Origin: Chitinophaga flava | GTDB lineage: Bacteria; Bacteroidota; Bacteroidia; Chitinophagales; Chitinophagaceae | Direction: 5' to 3' | Assembly (NCBI RefSeq): GCF_003308995.1 | Contig: NZ_QFFJ01000002.1 | Coordinates: forward strand, 1,798,001 to 1,862,000 | Length of the DNA: 64,000 nucleotides | Part shown: one piece after another, positions 62,434-64,000 of the stretch | How positions within the stretch are numbered: position 1 is the stretch's first letter | How the letters are laid out: each line of letters opens with the position of its first letter | The notes under the pieces: model-generated | The model's database searches: none | Seen by the model: the letters and a program-made list of their open reading frames with translations, nothing else | Told to the model about the DNA's origin: nothing | Translations under genes and position numbers: made by a program

Positions 62434-63507
62434 TTACAGATGTTTCAGTACTTCTTCGCCGATGGCATCAGTGCCTTTGATCATGTGGGCGGGTGTTTGC
62501 GGGTTGGCGATGTCGCGGGTGCGGAAGCCGGCTTTCAGCACCTGGTCTACAGCGTGTATAACAGCGTTGGATTCTTCCTTCATGCCGAAGGAGATATCGA
62601 GCAGTAATGCAGCTGAGAGTATGGATGCCAGCGGGTTGGCTACACCTTTGCCAGTGATGTCGTGGGCGGAGCCGTGGATGGGCTCGTATACGCCGGTGCC
62701 ATCGCCGATGGAGGCAGAGGCGAGCATGCCCATGGAACCTGCTATCTGTGAGGCTTCATCGGTGAGGATATCACCGAAGAGGTTGGCCGTCACTACCACG
62801 TCGAAGCGGCGCGGATCTTTGATGAGCAGCATGGCGGTAGCATCTACGAACTGATGTTCTACTTCTACATCAGGATATTCGGGTGCTATTTTCTGTATGA
62901 CTTCCCGCCATAGCCGGGATGTTTCGATGACATTGGCTTTATCGACGGAGCAGAGTTTTTTGCGTCTGGTGCGGGCGGCTTCAAATGCTTTGCGGGCGAT
63001 ACGTTCCACTTCAAAGTGGCTGTATTCTGCGATGTCGAAGGCGGTATCACCGTCATTTTTTCTGCCTTTTTCGCCGAAGTAGATGTCGCCGGTCAATTCA
63101 CGGAAGAAGAGGATATCTGCGCCTTTCAGTATTTCCGGTTTGATGCTGGAGGCGTCGAGCAGTTCGTCGAATAATTTGATAGGGCGCAGGTTGGCGTATA
63201 ATCCCAGTTCCTTGCGCATACGAAGCAGCCCTTGTTCAGGCCTTACTTTGGCAGAAGGATCGTTGTCATATTTGGGATGGCCTACAGCGCCAAACAGCAC
63301 TGCATCTGAGGCGCGCATTTTAGCCAGCGATTCGTCGGGCAACGGATTGCCGGTGGCTTCTATGGCAGCATGTCCTACCAGTGCTTCATCATATGTGAAA
63401 GTGTGTCCGAATCGCGCTGCGATTTTGTCCAGCACCTTTTTGCCTACTGCGGTTACTTCCTGTCCTATTCCGTCTCCGGGAACAATTAAAATATGTTTGG
63501 TTGCCAT
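62434..63507 (-). CDS. leuB: 3-isopropylmalate dehydrogenase
   Basis: 357 residues, the usual length. It oxidises and decarboxylates 3-isopropylmalate to 2-oxoisocaproate with NAD in leucine synthesis. Family segments: LIVPGDGIGQEV at the start, RKELGLYANLRPI, FRELTGDIYFGEKG, and NLFGDILTDEASQIAGSMGMLASA with the catalytic Asp positions, then PIHGSAHDITGKGVANPLA. It is 25 bases downstream of the 2-isopropylmalate-synthase-family gene on the same strand, so they form an operon. It is followed by a strong terminator. Confidence 0.97.
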   Translation of the reverse strand: MATKHILIVPGDGIGQEVTAVGKKVLDKIAARFGHTFTYDEALVGHAAIEATGNPLPDESLAKMRASDAVLFGAVGHPKYDNDPSAKVRPEQGLLRMRKELGLYANLRPIKLFDELLDASSIKPEILKGADILFFRELTGDIYFGEKGRKNDGDTAFDIAEYSHFEVERIARKAFEAARTRRKKLCSVDKANVIETSRLWREVIQKIAPEYPDVEVEHQFVDATAMLLIKDPRRFDVVVTANLFGDILTDEASQIAGSMGMLASASIGDGTGVYEPIHGSAHDITGKGVANPLASILSAALLLDISFGMKEESNAVIHAVDQVLKAGFRTRDIANPQTPAHMIKGTDAIGEEVLKHL

Positions 63508-63532
63508 CTGTTGATAATAAGATTATGATTGA

Positions 63533-64000
63533 TCAGATCAGGTTGAGCATTTTCTGGGTGGCCTTTATGGCAGACACGGTCTGGTCGCTGTCAAGTCCTC
63601 TTGTTTTAAACTCTTTATTCTGGAAATTCCAGGTGATAATGGTTTCGCATAAAGCGTCGCTTTTACCGCCGGGAGGGATGTGTACAGAATAGTCTGTGAG
63701 TGCAGGCAGTTCCCTTTTTTTCTTTTTGTATACCTTTTTGAGTGCGTTCATGAAGGCATCATACTGCCCATCACCCTGAGAGTGTTCTTCGAAGAGTTCT
63801 CCTTCTACTGATATTTTCAGGGTGACAGAAGGATGAAGATTTTTGGAATGGGAGAGTACATAGTTTTCTATTTTCACCTTTTCCTCTATCCGGCTGCTGT
63901 CGAGAATATCAGAGATGATGTAGGGCAGGTCTGCTTGCGTAAGCACTTCTTTTTTATCGCCCAGTTCAATGATGCGCTGGGTAACCTTTTTGAGGTTGGC
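63533..64000 (-). CDS. 2-isopropylmalate/citramalate synthase-family enzyme, C-terminal part (cut by window end)
   Basis: The frame is open to base 64000, so the N-terminal catalytic TIM barrel is outside the window. The visible 155 residues contain the LeuA regulatory dimer domain: KIENYVLSHSKNLHPSVTLKI, EHSQGDGQYDAFMNALKKV, VHIPPGGKSDALCETII, and the end FKTRGLDSDQTVSAIKATQKML. It is probably leuA or a citramalate-synthase paralogue, which have the same C-terminal fold; the position directly before leuB favours leuA-like synthesis of 2-isopropylmalate. Feedback by leucine or isoleucine is expected through this domain. Confidence 0.88.
   Translation of the reverse strand, partial: ANLKKVTQRIIELGDKKEVLTQADLPYIISDILDSSRIEEKVKIENYVLSHSKNLHPSVTLKISVEGELFEEHSQGDGQYDAFMNALKKVYKKKKRELPALTDYSVHIPPGGKSDALCETIITWNFQNKEFKTRGLDSDQTVSAIKATQKMLNLI

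Overview
The window looks like a chromosomal segment of a Bacteroidota bacterium, most probably Chitinophaga or a close relative in the Chitinophagaceae. The reasons are: several SusC/RagA-type TonB receptors with a SusD/RagB lipoprotein beside them, ECF sigma/FecR pairs placed directly before STN-domain TonB receptors, many lipoproteins with the short Bacteroidota lipobox, TANNTTTG-like -7 elements where a promoter can be seen, almost no Shine-Dalgarno sequences, and moderate G+C. The genus is inferred from overall character, not from a marker gene. No rRNA, tRNA, CRISPR array or intact mobile element was recognised.

Layout. 1-4.76 kb: end of a TonB receptor, a beta-helix lipoprotein and a purple-acid-phosphatase-like enzyme, closed by a terminator. 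4.8-6.5 kb: gcvH and gap, convergent around a perfect hairpin. 6.5-11 kb (minus): response regulator, histidine kinase and an outer-membrane beta-barrel receptor, probably one operon. 11.1-16.4 kb: a DUF2314/ankyrin protein, an HSL-type esterase, then a four-gene cluster (pirin, receiver-like protein, MhqO-like dioxygenase, MhqD-like esterase) that looks like a quinone/electrophile response operon behind a perfect palindrome, then a convergent Crp/Fnr regulator.

16.5-31.4 kb is the most unusual part. It carries an ECF sigma factor, FecR, an STN-type TonB receptor, two DUF4397-like lipoproteins, three double-FAS1 (fasciclin) lipoproteins and an Oar-type TonB receptor, all on the plus strand with gaps of about 80 bases or less. 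There is no SusD; the surface lipoprotein slots are filled by FAS1 and DUF4397-like proteins. It reads as a cell-surface signalling and adhesion operon and is the best candidate for an undescribed system. 31.5-36.2 kb (minus) is a standalone SusC/SusD pair.

36.8-46.8 kb is accessory: an acyltransferase, a WG-repeat/Sel1 protein, an AT-rich patch (40.4-42.5 kb) with very small membrane or lipoprotein genes, two copies of a short repeat and a broken XRE regulator, then thioredoxin, an AraC regulator, an ATP-grasp protein overlapping an MFS transporter tail to tail, a GNAT remnant and an unrecognised small protein. 46.9-55.9 kb has an ECF sigma gene with its own terminator, then a second sigma-FecR-SusC-SusD-TlpA series. 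56-61.6 kb holds a prolyl-hydroxylase-like dioxygenase, an ArnT-like glycosyltransferase, a WG-repeat lipoprotein and an alpha/beta hydrolase. The right end (61.9-64 kb) has an SRPBCC protein and the leucine genes leuB and a 2-isopropylmalate-synthase-family gene cut by the window edge.
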